Shown piece by piece: positions 17,723 through 26,381 of a stretch of 37,241 nucleotides of DNA. Source of the DNA: Anaeroplasma sp. (lineage in GTDB: Bacteria; Bacillota_I; Bacilli_A; Acholeplasmatales; Anaeroplasmataceae); assembly GCA_022768655.1 (NCBI GenBank), contig JALEQD010000067.1:1-37241 (forward strand), read 5' to 3'. A model generated the notes under the pieces. It worked only from the letters and a program-made list of their open reading frames with translations. It did not search any database and was not told where the DNA came from. Each line of letters opens with the position of its first letter. Within the stretch, counting starts at the first letter, position 1. The translations under genes were made by a program, and so were the position numbers.

Positions 17723-20354
17723 GCTAAATAACCTAAATAAGTATTTTTTCAAAGGAAAAAATAATGAAATACATGTAATAGATAATACCACATTAGAATT
17801 ACCAGACAGTGGATTAGTTTCATTTTTAGGACATTCGGGTAGTGGAAAAACAACACTTCTTAATGTAATTGGTGGATTAGATAAGGCAAGTGGTGAAATT
17901 TTATATGATGATTTAAGAATTAAAAATTATAATATGCGTAAAATTGATTTATATAGAAATAAAAATATAGGCTATGTTTTTCAAAATTATAATTTAATTC
18001 AAGAAGAAACAGTGTATGAAAATTTAAGAATTGCTTTAGAGATTATAGGAATAAAAGATAAGGCTGAAGTAGATAAAAGAATTGAATATGCTTTAAATAA
18101 GGTTGGAATGTATAAATACAGAAAAAAACAAGCATTAGCTTTATCAGGTGGACAGCAACAAAGAGTAAGTATTGCTAGAGCGTTAGTAAAAAAGTGTAAA
18201 GTAATTATTGCTGATGAGCCTACAGGAAATTTAGATTCTGAAAATACAATTGAAGTAATGAATATTTTAAAGAAAATATCTAAAATCAGCTTAGTATTAT
18301 TAGTTACCCATGATCAAAATATTGCATCTTTTTATTCTGATTATATATATAGAGTACAGGATGGAAAAATAATAGATGAAAAAGCTTGCCAAAAAATGAA
18401 TAACCTAAATTATGTTGATAATAACAATATATATCTAAAGGATATGAATATAATTAATGAAAAAACGAAATTAGGAAATATAGAGGTATATTCTGATATA
18501 GAAGAATCATCTATAGATTTATCTATTTATTTTAAAAATGGTAATATTTATATTGACTCAAATAAGCCAATAAAGCTTATTCGTGAAGCAAATATAAAAA
18601 TAATAAATGATAATTATCATCCTCCGAAGCTTAACGATATAGATAATAATGATTTTGATACATCATGGTATGAAAATATTAGATCAGGTTTCAGCCTAAA
18701 AACATTCTTTAATCAAATAAAAACTACATTTTCTAAGCTTTTTAATGTTAAAAAAAGTGTTAAATTTTTATATTTTTCATTGTTTTTATTAGGTACATTA
18801 CTTGCGGTTGCGGTAATTGCATATTCTAATGCAAATAGTGTTGATACATCTAATTTGATATATAATGATAAATATTATTCATTGCATAATGTTGAGCTTA
18901 AAAATGATGGAGAAAAAATATTAAGCAAAATGTTTGATGAAGAAGTAGCTGATTATGCAATAATGCCTGAAGAGGTTGAAATGAATTTTTATCATACAAT
19001 AAATCTATCTCATCATATCGCAATTGAAAAGGATATTAAGCTCCTATATTTTAATGAAAAGCAAACAATATTTAAGGGAACAAAGCCAATTGCTTCAACT
19101 GATATTGTGATTTCAAAAAATACTGCGGATTATTTTTTAAGCCGTGGTGATGGATATTTGACATATGATGATTTAATTGGTAAAGATTTAAAGCTTGTTA
19201 AAACATTTAATTCAAAGATATTTAAGATTTGTGGTATAACAAGTGGAAATGATCAAGGATATGTTTACATAAATAAAGAATCATTTTATGATTTTATATT
19301 TACATCATCTACATTTAATAAAATACCTTCATATAGATTAAGTATTAATGAATTTTCTAATGGAAATTATGTATATAAAGTAGAGAAGGGAAGAAATGTT
19401 GATAATAATTCATTTTATAATGAGGTTTTAGTTCCGGATGAATTATATTCATATTTATCATTTGAAGATAATTTTGATATAGAGGATTGTGTTAAGCTAA
19501 AATTTAATAAAACAACATACTATGTTGTAGGTACATATTCATATCCTTATAAGCTAACAAATGAAGTATATATTTTTAACAAAAACCATGATGTTACTCC
19601 TGCCCTATCAAAATATCCAGCAACATTATCTAAATCAGAATATGTAATAACAGAAGGTAATGATATTACAGGTAATGATGAAATAATTATTCCATCATAT
19701 ATGACATTATCGATAGGAGATAATTTTCAAGGAAGAAAGGTTGTAGGAAAATATACTGGTAGTACTAAAGCTATGTCATATAGTGGCTTGCTTACAGAAA
19801 ATTCATATGCTTTATTTAATTACGATGAGGATACATTAATTAATGTTACAAATCTTGATTCTGCAAAGAAAATAGCATTAGATAATGGTTCAATATTACT
19901 AGATTCATATGCAAAGCAAATTAAAATAGAAAAAAATATAGAAGAATCTACAATTTTAATATTAAAGCTATTATTTGCTGTATTATTGATCGTAGTAGTT
20001 ATATTTGTATATTTTATTATGAAGAGTAAAATGATTTCTGATATTTATAAAATTGGTATATTCAGGTCATTAGGTCAAACAAGATTACAATTGATAAAAA
20101 AATATTTATTAGAAATGTCTATTCTAACAATATTTACAGGAATACTAGGATATGTTTTAACTATAATTCTATATTCATCACTTATTCAAAAGCTTCTTTA
20201 TCATTATACTAATGCATTCTTCCCAGTTAATATTATTTATTCATTATTAGGAGGATTAGCTTTATTTTTTATAATGGTTTTATTTGGACTGTTACCTATT
20301 ATACTATTATTAAGAAAAACTCCTACTGAGATTTGTTCTAAATATGATATATAA
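17715..20354 (+). CDS. ABC transporter, NBD fused to FtsX/MacB-like permease (2)
   Basis: Walker A GHSGSGKTT, LSGGQQQR, ADEPTGNLD, TM1 near SLFLLGTLLAVAVIAY, C-terminal FtsX region GIFRSLGQTRLQLIKKYLLEM. Start moved to the ATG at 17715 after GGAGG. Confidence 0.88.
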   Translation: MIKLNNLNKYFFKGKNNEIHVIDNTTLELPDSGLVSFLGHSGSGKTTLLNVIGGLDKASGEILYDDLRIKNYNMRKIDLYRNKNIGYVFQNYNLIQEETVYENLRIALEIIGIKDKAEVDKRIEYALNKVGMYKYRKKQALALSGGQQQRVSIARALVKKCKVIIADEPTGNLDSENTIEVMNILKKISKISLVLLVTHDQNIASFYSDYIYRVQDGKIIDEKACQKMNNLNYVDNNNIYLKDMNIINEKTKLGNIEVYSDIEESSIDLSIYFKNGNIYIDSNKPIKLIREANIKIINDNYHPPKLNDIDNNDFDTSWYENIRSGFSLKTFFNQIKTTFSKLFNVKKSVKFLYFSLFLLGTLLAVAVIAYSNANSVDTSNLIYNDKYYSLHNVELKNDGEKILSKMFDEEVADYAIMPEEVEMNFYHTINLSHHIAIEKDIKLLYFNEKQTIFKGTKPIASTDIVISKNTADYFLSRGDGYLTYDDLIGKDLKLVKTFNSKIFKICGITSGNDQGYVYINKESFYDFIFTSSTFNKIPSYRLSINEFSNGNYVYKVEKGRNVDNNSFYNEVLVPDELYSYLSFEDNFDIEDCVKLKFNKTTYYVVGTYSYPYKLTNEVYIFNKNHDVTPALSKYPATLSKSEYVITEGNDITGNDEIIIPSYMTLSIGDNFQGRKVVGKYTGSTKAMSYSGLLTENSYALFNYDEDTLINVTNLDSAKKIALDNGSILLDSYAKQIKIEKNIEESTILILKLLFAVLLIVVVIFVYFIMKSKMISDIYKIGIFRSLGQTRLQLIKKYLLEMSILTIFTGILGYVLTIILYSSLIQKLLYHYTNAFFPVNIIYSLLGGLALFFIMVLFGLLPIILLLRKTPTEICSKYDI

Positions 20355-20359
20355 AAAAA

Positions 20360-20381
20360 TAGAGGGCTTTTTAGCCCTCTA
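20360..20381. terminator. Bidirectional terminator between ABC gene and CYTH gene
   Basis: TAGAGGGCT-TTTT-AGCCCTCTA with A tract upstream. Confidence 0.85.
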
Positions 20382-20382
20382 A

Positions 20383-20925
20383 TTATTTTCTATTATCATA
20401 TGCTCTTTTACTTTTTCTAATTGATTCTTTAAATGTTATATTATGTGAATCAAGGAAGTTTTTGAAATCCTTTAATCCTTCCTTTTCCTCATCAACCTCA
20501 TATTCGATTTCATAATCAACTTTTCCGTAATATTCACTTTTATCTAAAAATAGAGTACCATTTTTATAAGGAGTAGAAGCACGATAAGTTGTTAATTGAG
20601 CTATATTTTTTACATAATATGGCAAATTGATTATTTTTGCATCAAAGCCATTTTGTAAAAAATTCTCTGCTTGTTCTTTACTTATAAATAGGTGAGTTTC
20701 ATCAGCTCCAACTTCAGCTCTAGTTTTCTTTGTAAGCTTATAGTTTGAGCCCTTTTGCCTTATTCTTAATACTGTTTTTTCTTGCATTAAAATAGTATCT
20801 TCAGTATCAAAATAATAATTTGTTTGACTGAAAATATTATTTTCAAGTTCGAATTCTTTTATTAAATTATTGTAAACATCCTCAGATATAAATGTTTTGA
20901 ATTCAATTTCAATATTTTTTGTCAT
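20383..20925 (-). CDS. CYTH domain protein
   Basis: N-terminal EIEFK (ExExK), LRIRQKG, KLTKK, DYEIEYEVDEE. Confidence 0.85.
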   Translation of the reverse strand: MTKNIEIEFKTFISEDVYNNLIKEFELENNIFSQTNYYFDTEDTILMQEKTVLRIRQKGSNYKLTKKTRAEVGADETHLFISKEQAENFLQNGFDAKIINLPYYVKNIAQLTTYRASTPYKNGTLFLDKSEYYGKVDYEIEYEVDEEKEGLKDFKNFLDSHNITFKESIRKSKRAYDNRK

Positions 20926-21026
20926 TTCTCTCGCCTCTACTACAAATTTATCTATATTATACTAATAAAACTAGATAAAAATCAAGTACTGTGTTAAAAT
21001 TAGTATTGTTTATGGGAGATGATTTT

Positions 21027-21803
21027 ATGCGTTTTTCAATTTTATCAAGACAAGATAATTTATCAAATGAAGTTGCATGCAAAATTAAGAAAAGAATTAA
21101 TCTTGAATATGATGATATTAATCCTGATTATGTTGTTGCGGTAGGAGGAGATGGAACTATTCTTAGTGCAGTACATAAATATCCAAATGCTGTTGTGTTT
21201 GGAGTTCATACAGGACATTTAGGATTTTATGCAAATTACAGTGTTGAAAATATTGATGATTTGGTTAATGATATAAATACAGGACATTTTCATATTGAAA
21301 ATACTAATCTATTATCATGTAAAATATATGATTCAAAGAATAATTTGACAGATGCATTTGCATTAAATGAAATTACCATTGTCACTCCTCCTAGGACTTT
21401 GATTTTAGATGTTTTTATTAATGGAGAATATCTTGAAAGATTTAGAGGAACAGGCTTTTGTGTTTCAACACCTTCTGGATCTACAGCCTACAACAAATCA
21501 TTACATGGTTCAGTGATTGATCCACAATTAGATACAATCCAATTAACTGAAATAGCAGGAATTAATTCTAATTCCTATAGAACATTATCATCTCCTTTAG
21601 TTTTATCAAATAGAAGAAAGATTAAGCTTAATGCATTAATGGCACAAGAGGTATTTATAACAGTTGATCATGAATCATATACAATAAATGATTTTGAATC
21701 AATTGAAATTGGTTATGAGGGAAAAGTATTAAAAATGGCTTTTCATGAGGAGGAAAGCTTTTTAAAGCGAATCAGTAGAACCTTTTTAATTTCAAAGGAA
21801 TAA
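21027..21803 (+). CDS. nadK: NAD kinase
   Basis: AVGGDGTILSAVHKY (GGDGT), TPSGSTAYNKSLHG, LAPL-like SSPLVLSNRR. ATG 21027 follows GGGAG. Confidence 0.93.
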   Translation: MRFSILSRQDNLSNEVACKIKKRINLEYDDINPDYVVAVGGDGTILSAVHKYPNAVVFGVHTGHLGFYANYSVENIDDLVNDINTGHFHIENTNLLSCKIYDSKNNLTDAFALNEITIVTPPRTLILDVFINGEYLERFRGTGFCVSTPSGSTAYNKSLHGSVIDPQLDTIQLTEIAGINSNSYRTLSSPLVLSNRRKIKLNALMAQEVFITVDHESYTINDFESIEIGYEGKVLKMAFHEEESFLKRISRTFLISKE

Positions 21804-21841
21804 AAATAGGAATCATCACGCAGATGATTCCTATTTTTATT
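21799..21841. terminator. Bidirectional terminator between nadK and clpP
   Basis: Perfect 19-bp arms AATAAAAATAGGAATCATC / GATGATTCCTATTTTTATT, loop ACGCA. Confidence 0.9.
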
Positions 21842-22424
21842 AAGCTTGTTTTTCTTTTAAAATTATTTCATCAATCAAATTATATTCAAGTGCATCCTCT
21901 GGAGTCATATAATAATCTCTTTCTATATCATTTTTTATTTTTTCTTCTTTTTGTCCAGTGTGAAGTGATAATAAATTAATCATTTGAGATTTTGTTTTTA
22001 ATAATCTTCTTGCATGAATATCAATGTCAGATGCTACACCCTCCATTCCACCATAAGGCTGATGAATCATTATTTCACTATGCTTTAGAGCATATCTTTT
22101 TCCACTTGTTGAAGCAAGAATAAATGCGGCCATTGACATAGCCATTCCAATACAAATGGTGTTAACCTTTGCACTAATATAATGAATGGTATCATAAATT
22201 GCCATACCTGCAGTAATAGAACCTCCAGGTGAATTAATATATAAATATATTTCATCATTACTTATTGAATTTAAATATAATAATTCTGCAACTATGACAG
22301 AAGAAGAATCATCATTGATTTCTCCAACTAAAAGAATAATTCTATCCTTTAATAGCCTTGAATAAATATCATAGCCTCTTTCTCCACCTTCTCCTTGTTC
22401 TAAAATATATGGAACATAATTCAT
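21840..22424 (-). CDS. clpP: ATP-dependent Clp protease proteolytic subunit
   Basis: [29 protein letters not shown]; catalytic MSMAAFILA Ser and [12 protein letters not shown] His. Start at 22424 preceded by AAAGGAG, not ORF start 22550. Confidence 0.95.
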   Translation of the reverse strand: MNYVPYILEQGEGGERGYDIYSRLLKDRIILLVGEINDDSSSVIVAELLYLNSISNDEIYLYINSPGGSITAGMAIYDTIHYISAKVNTICIGMAMSMAAFILASTSGKRYALKHSEIMIHQPYGGMEGVASDIDIHARRLLKTKSQMINLLSLHTGQKEEKIKNDIERDYYMTPEDALEYNLIDEIILKEKQA

Positions 22425-22456
22425 TTTTTTCACTCCTTTCGTTGATTGAGTATACA

Positions 22457-22470
22457 TTAAAACGTTTACA
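22457..22470. promoter_or_regulatory. cre-like (CcpA) site upstream of gapA
   Basis: TTAAAACGTTTACA, one mismatch to TGWAAACGNTNWCA. Confidence 0.5.
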
Positions 22471-22502
22471 TCTTTTTGTTTATTTTGTCGACTATAAAAA
22501 TA

Positions 22503-22531
22503 TTGATAAAAATAAAAAATAGTGTTAAAAT
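22503..22531 (+). promoter_or_regulatory. Promoter of gapA
   Basis: TTGATA (22503-22508), 17-nt spacer, TAAAAT (22526-22531). Confidence 0.6.
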
Positions 22532-22571
22532 ACATAATGTAAAAAATCAATTTTAGGAGGAATTTAATATT

Positions 22572-23603
22572 ATGGCTGTAAAAGTCGCAATTAATGGTTT
22601 TGGCCGTATTGGTCGTTTAGCTTTCAGACAAATGTTTGGTGCTGAAGGTTATGAGGTTGTAGCAATCAATGATTTAACTGATCCAAAGATGCTTGCTAAC
22701 CTTTTAAAGTATGACACTGCACAAGGTGGATACTGTGGCAAGATTGGTGAAGGTCTTCACACTGTTGAAGCAGGTGAAAACTACATCGTTGTTGATGGTA
22801 AGAAGATTACTATCTACAAGGAAGCAGATGCTAATAATTTACCTTGGGGTGAATTAAATGTAGATGTTGTTCTTGAATGTACTGGTTTCTATACTAAGAA
22901 GGAGAAGGCTTTAGCTCACGTTAATGCAGGTGCTAAGAAGGTTGTTATTTCTGCTCCAGCTGGAAATGATCTACCTACAATCGTATTCGGTGTTAACGAA
23001 AAGACTTTAACTACTGCTGATAACGTAATTTCAGCTGCATCTTGTACTACAAACTGCTTAGCTCCAATGGCTAATGCATTAAACAAGTATGCTCCAATTC
23101 AATCTGGTATTATGTCAACAATCCATGCATATACAGGTGATCAAATGATTCTTGATGGACCACATAGAAAAGGCGATTTACGTCGTGCTCGTGCTGGTGC
23201 TGCAAACATCGTTCCAAACTCAACTGGTGCTGCAAAGGCAATTGGTTTAGTTATTCCTGAATTAAATGGTAAGCTAATTGGTTCAGCTCAACGTGTTCCA
23301 GTTGCTACAGGTTCAACTACAATCTTAACTGCAGTTGTTAAGGGTAAAGATGTTACTGTTGAAGGAATCAATGCTGCAATGAAGGCTGCTCAAAATGCAT
23401 CATTCGGATACAATGAAGATCCAATCGTTTCTTCAGATGTTATCGGTATGAAGTTTGGTTCATTATTTGATGCAACTCAAACTATGGTTGCTAAGGTTGG
23501 CGAGGATACTTACCAAGTTCAAGTTGTTTCTTGGTATGATAATGAAAACTCATATACAAGCCAAATGGTTCGTACTATTAAGTATTTCGCTGAATTAAAG
23601 TAA
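22572..23603 (+). CDS. gapA: Glyceraldehyde-3-phosphate dehydrogenase, type I
   Basis: [30 protein letters not shown] active site, [15 protein letters not shown]. Confidence 0.97.
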   Translation: MAVKVAINGFGRIGRLAFRQMFGAEGYEVVAINDLTDPKMLANLLKYDTAQGGYCGKIGEGLHTVEAGENYIVVDGKKITIYKEADANNLPWGELNVDVVLECTGFYTKKEKALAHVNAGAKKVVISAPAGNDLPTIVFGVNEKTLTTADNVISAASCTTNCLAPMANALNKYAPIQSGIMSTIHAYTGDQMILDGPHRKGDLRRARAGAANIVPNSTGAAKAIGLVIPELNGKLIGSAQRVPVATGSTTILTAVVKGKDVTVEGINAAMKAAQNASFGYNEDPIVSSDVIGMKFGSLFDATQTMVAKVGEDTYQVQVVSWYDNENSYTSQMVRTIKYFAELK

Positions 23604-23619
23604 TTTAAATTCAAAATTT

Positions 23620-23652
23620 GGTCTAGAATTAATTTTCTAGGCCTTTTTTTTC
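23620..23652 (+). terminator. Rho-independent terminator after gapA
   Basis: GGTCTAGAA...TTCTAGGCC then TTTTTTTT. Confidence 0.8.
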
Positions 23653-23692
23653 TTTTGTAATTATGTTATTTTTTATTTAGAGGTATATTTTT

Positions 23693-24340
23693 ATGAACTG
23701 GAATGATTTTTTAGAAAACGAAAAGAAGCAAAAATATTTTATAGATTTGATGGATAAGGTTAATTATGAATACAATAATTATGTATGCTATCCAAAATAT
23801 GAAAACATATTTAATGCGTTTAATTATCCTATTGAGAATTTAAAGGTTGTTATTTTAGGACAGGATCCATATCATGAGCCTAACCAAGCACATGGGCTTG
23901 CATTTAGTGTTTTATGTGATAAGCTTCCTCCTTCACTTATAAATATTTATAAGGAAATGAGTAGTGATTTATCAAAAGAAGTGAATCAAGATGGTAATCT
24001 AGAATATTTAGCAAAACAAGGAGTTTTATTATTAAATACTGTACTTACTGTAAGAGAACATGAGGCTTTTTCACATAAAAGCTTTGGTTGGGAAATATTT
24101 ACAGATCACGTTATTGAATTTATCAATTCATTGAATCAACCAATTGTTTTTATTTTATGGGGAGCACCTGCAATGAAGAAATGTAAGCATTTGAATAATC
24201 CAAATCATTTAATCATTTCATCAGCTCATCCATCTCCACTTTCAAGCTATAGAGGATTTTTTGGTTCTAAGCCTTTTAGTAAAGCGAATGAATTTTTAAA
24301 ATCAAAGAATGTAGAAGAAATAAAATGGGTAAAGGCCTAA
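23693..24340 (+). CDS. ung: Uracil-DNA glycosylase
   Basis: VVILGQDPYHEPNQAHGLAFSV, LLLNTVLTVREH, SSAHPSPLSSYRGFFGSKPFSKAN. Confidence 0.96.
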   Translation: MNWNDFLENEKKQKYFIDLMDKVNYEYNNYVCYPKYENIFNAFNYPIENLKVVILGQDPYHEPNQAHGLAFSVLCDKLPPSLINIYKEMSSDLSKEVNQDGNLEYLAKQGVLLLNTVLTVREHEAFSHKSFGWEIFTDHVIEFINSLNQPIVFILWGAPAMKKCKHLNNPNHLIISSAHPSPLSSYRGFFGSKPFSKANEFLKSKNVEEIKWVKA

Positions 24341-24384
24341 GTAATTTATAAAAATACTCATAATCTACTTATGGGTGATTTAAA

Positions 24385-24891
24385 ATGCAGGGTAGCTTTA
24401 TTAATAAAAGTTATTCAAATACAACAAATTCAAATCAATATATTGTAAAGCCTGGTGATAGCTTATATTCTATCGCTAAGGCACATAATACAACTGTTGA
24501 GGAATTGAAAAAGCATAATAATTTAATTTCAAATATGATATATCCTAACCAAATATTATTTATTCCTCGTAAATCAGAGTGTCTTACTGAAAATGTAAAT
24601 GATAATAAAACATATGTAACACTTCCGAGTGAAACGTTAAAGGATATAATGAATAAATATAATGTTTGTTTAAATGATTTAGAAGAGTATAATGATTTAG
24701 ATAAGCTTAAGCTTGAAGGAAATCAAATGCTTTTGATAAGAAAAAAGGAAGAAAAAAAATATCATGTTGTTGAGGAAAACGAAGGCTTAGAAGATATATT
24801 ATCAAAATATCAGCTTTCTCCATATGAATTATTGAAATTAAATGAAGATATTATTATTTATACTGGAAATAAGATAATTATTGAAAAATAA
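24385..24891 (+). CDS. Triple LysM-domain protein without evident signal peptide
   Basis: YIVKPGDSLYSIAKAHNTTVEELKKHNNL...IYPNQILFIPRK plus two degenerate LysM repeats. Confidence 0.8.
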   Translation: MQGSFINKSYSNTTNSNQYIVKPGDSLYSIAKAHNTTVEELKKHNNLISNMIYPNQILFIPRKSECLTENVNDNKTYVTLPSETLKDIMNKYNVCLNDLEEYNDLDKLKLEGNQMLLIRKKEEKKYHVVEENEGLEDILSKYQLSPYELLKLNEDIIIYTGNKIIIEK

Positions 24892-24903
24892 TTGTCTTTT
24901 TTT
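24872..24903 (+). terminator. Terminator overlapping the 3' end of the LysM CDS
   Basis: AGATAATTATT-GAAA-AATAATTGTCT (11 bp with one G-U) followed by a T tract. Confidence 0.6.
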
Positions 24904-24989
24904 ATTTTGGTACCATAAAAAAAATACAATCTGGTTATTTTAATAGTACCAAAAAGGAATATAATATTAGATATAAATGGGAGGTTTAT

Positions 24990-25778
24990 ATGAAAAAAAG
25001 TAAAAGCTTATATTTATTAACATTAACAGCAGTATTTTCTGCATTATCCTTTGTTGGTACAATGATAAATGTACCAATGCCTTCAGGAGGAATGGTTCAT
25101 TTAGGTAATTTTGTTATGATACTTGCTGGATTATTATGTGGTGGTATCGTTGGTGGATTGAGTGGCTCAATTGGAATGGGTCTATATGATATATTCGCAG
25201 GATATAATCCATCTACCTATCTTCGTTCATTTATTTTAAAATTTATTATTGGCTTAATTGTAGGAGAATTATTTAGATTAATAATAAAAAGAAAAATAAA
25301 TGTAAAGGTATTATTATTTGTATTTAGTGGTGTATTCTTTGTTTTAGCTATTTTAGGAATTATTATGGCAACAAAATGTGTTGATGGAAGCTTTGTAATT
25401 ACTATTTCTGATGCTACAAAGAATATTAAGCAATCAGATTTAATATTAGCTATAGTATTCGCATTCTTGTTTTTTGCATTACTACTTGCTGCTGGTATTT
25501 TATCATTTAAGCTTAAATATAATCAGCAGGCTGCATTATTTTCAACAACAATTGCGATGCTTGCAAATATGGTATTAGAATTATTGCTAAGAACATTATT
25601 AACACATTTCTTAGATGGATTTGATTTTTCTGTAGCTTACGCAACAGCTTTAGCAAAAATTCCTGCATCCATTTTGACATCCTTTATTACTGTTTTCTTA
25701 ATATCATTTATTTATTTACCAGTGCATAAGGCTACAAAGAATTATAATATTTTAAATGATGTTGAGGTGGAAGAATGA
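24990..25778 (+). CDS. ECF transporter substrate-specificity (S) component
   Basis: Polytopic; SALSFVGTMINVPMPSGGMVHLGNFVMILAGLLCGGIVGGLSGSIGMGLYDIFAGY resembles ECF S proteins. 262 aa. Confidence 0.8.
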   Translation: MKKSKSLYLLTLTAVFSALSFVGTMINVPMPSGGMVHLGNFVMILAGLLCGGIVGGLSGSIGMGLYDIFAGYNPSTYLRSFILKFIIGLIVGELFRLIIKRKINVKVLLFVFSGVFFVLAILGIIMATKCVDGSFVITISDATKNIKQSDLILAIVFAFLFFALLLAAGILSFKLKYNQQAALFSTTIAMLANMVLELLLRTLLTHFLDGFDFSVAYATALAKIPASILTSFITVFLISFIYLPVHKATKNYNILNDVEVEE

Positions 25779-26020
25779 AAAAGTATAATTTCTTAATAGT
25801 TGGTGTAACTATTTCAGTTTTCCTATTGATTGGAATATCTTTATTTAATTTTCAATTTGTAAATAATTTGCCAAAGGAAATAAAAACTGAAAGTAAATTA
25901 TTAATCACATGGATTAATAATTTTATAGGCTTAGCATTTTTTGTAAATGTTGGCTATTTCTCATTCAAATTTTTAAAGGTTTATAATGAAGTGAAAGAAA
26001 GCGAAGAAGAAAACAAATAA
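25775..26020 (+). CDS. Small two-TM protein, translationally coupled to ECF S component
   Basis: 81 aa; ATGA overlap with upstream stop; two hydrophobic segments. Confidence 0.65.
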   Translation: MKKYNFLIVGVTISVFLLIGISLFNFQFVNNLPKEIKTESKLLITWINNFIGLAFFVNVGYFSFKFLKVYNEVKESEEENK

Positions 26021-26034
26021 TATAAGTGGTATGA

Positions 26035-26148
26035 TTACAAGCTTTTATTTTAGTGCAATTTTAAAAAGACGAGCATAAATAAGAGTGCTGTAAGTTATGG
26101 TTGTAAAGCCTCATCTAAGAGTTAATAACTCAAGGTGAGGTTTTTTTT
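26035..26148 (+). ncRNA. Candidate structured RNA or 3'UTR element ending in an intrinsic terminator
   Basis: Long hairpin 26035-26093 (TTACA/TGTAA and CTTTTATTT/AAATAAGAG) plus terminator 26109-26148 (CCTCATC..GAGTTAATAACTC..GGTGAGG TTTTTTTT). No family recognised. Confidence 0.4.
26109..26148 (+). terminator. Rho-independent terminator upstream of adhE
   Basis: CCTCATC-TAA-GAGTT-AAT-AACTC-AA-GGTGAGG followed by eight T. Confidence 0.88.
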
Positions 26149-26293
26149 CATTATAATAAACGATATGAAAATGAGAAAAAGATACCCAAAAAATTATGTC
26201 TATTTTTTCTAAAGATTATAAAAACATTAAATTTTCCTCCTAATTATTGAATATTTTGGTATTAAAATATTGTTTTCAATGATTTTACAAATA

Positions 26294-26307
26294 TAAAAAC
26301 GTTTACT
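26294..26307. promoter_or_regulatory. cre-like (CcpA) site upstream of adhE
   Basis: TAAAAACGTTTACT, two mismatches to TGWAAACGNTNWCA. Shares AAAACGTTTAC with the gapA site. Confidence 0.45.
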
Positions 26308-26381
26308 TAAAGACAAGGTATTTTATTTTATGTATAATGAAGTTGTAAAAAAACTATTTTATTTTAATAAGGAGATTTAAT

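Noticed and set aside
22425-22560. CtsR or CIRCE heat-shock operator upstream of clpP
   Set aside because: Looked for GGTCAAA direct repeats and the CIRCE inverted repeat; nothing convincing found.
26260-26295. Possible Rex operator TTGTTTTCAATGATTTTACAA upstream of adhE
   Set aside because: Only the outer TTGT/ACAA matches; the TTGTGAA-N4-TTCACAA inner symmetry is missing.
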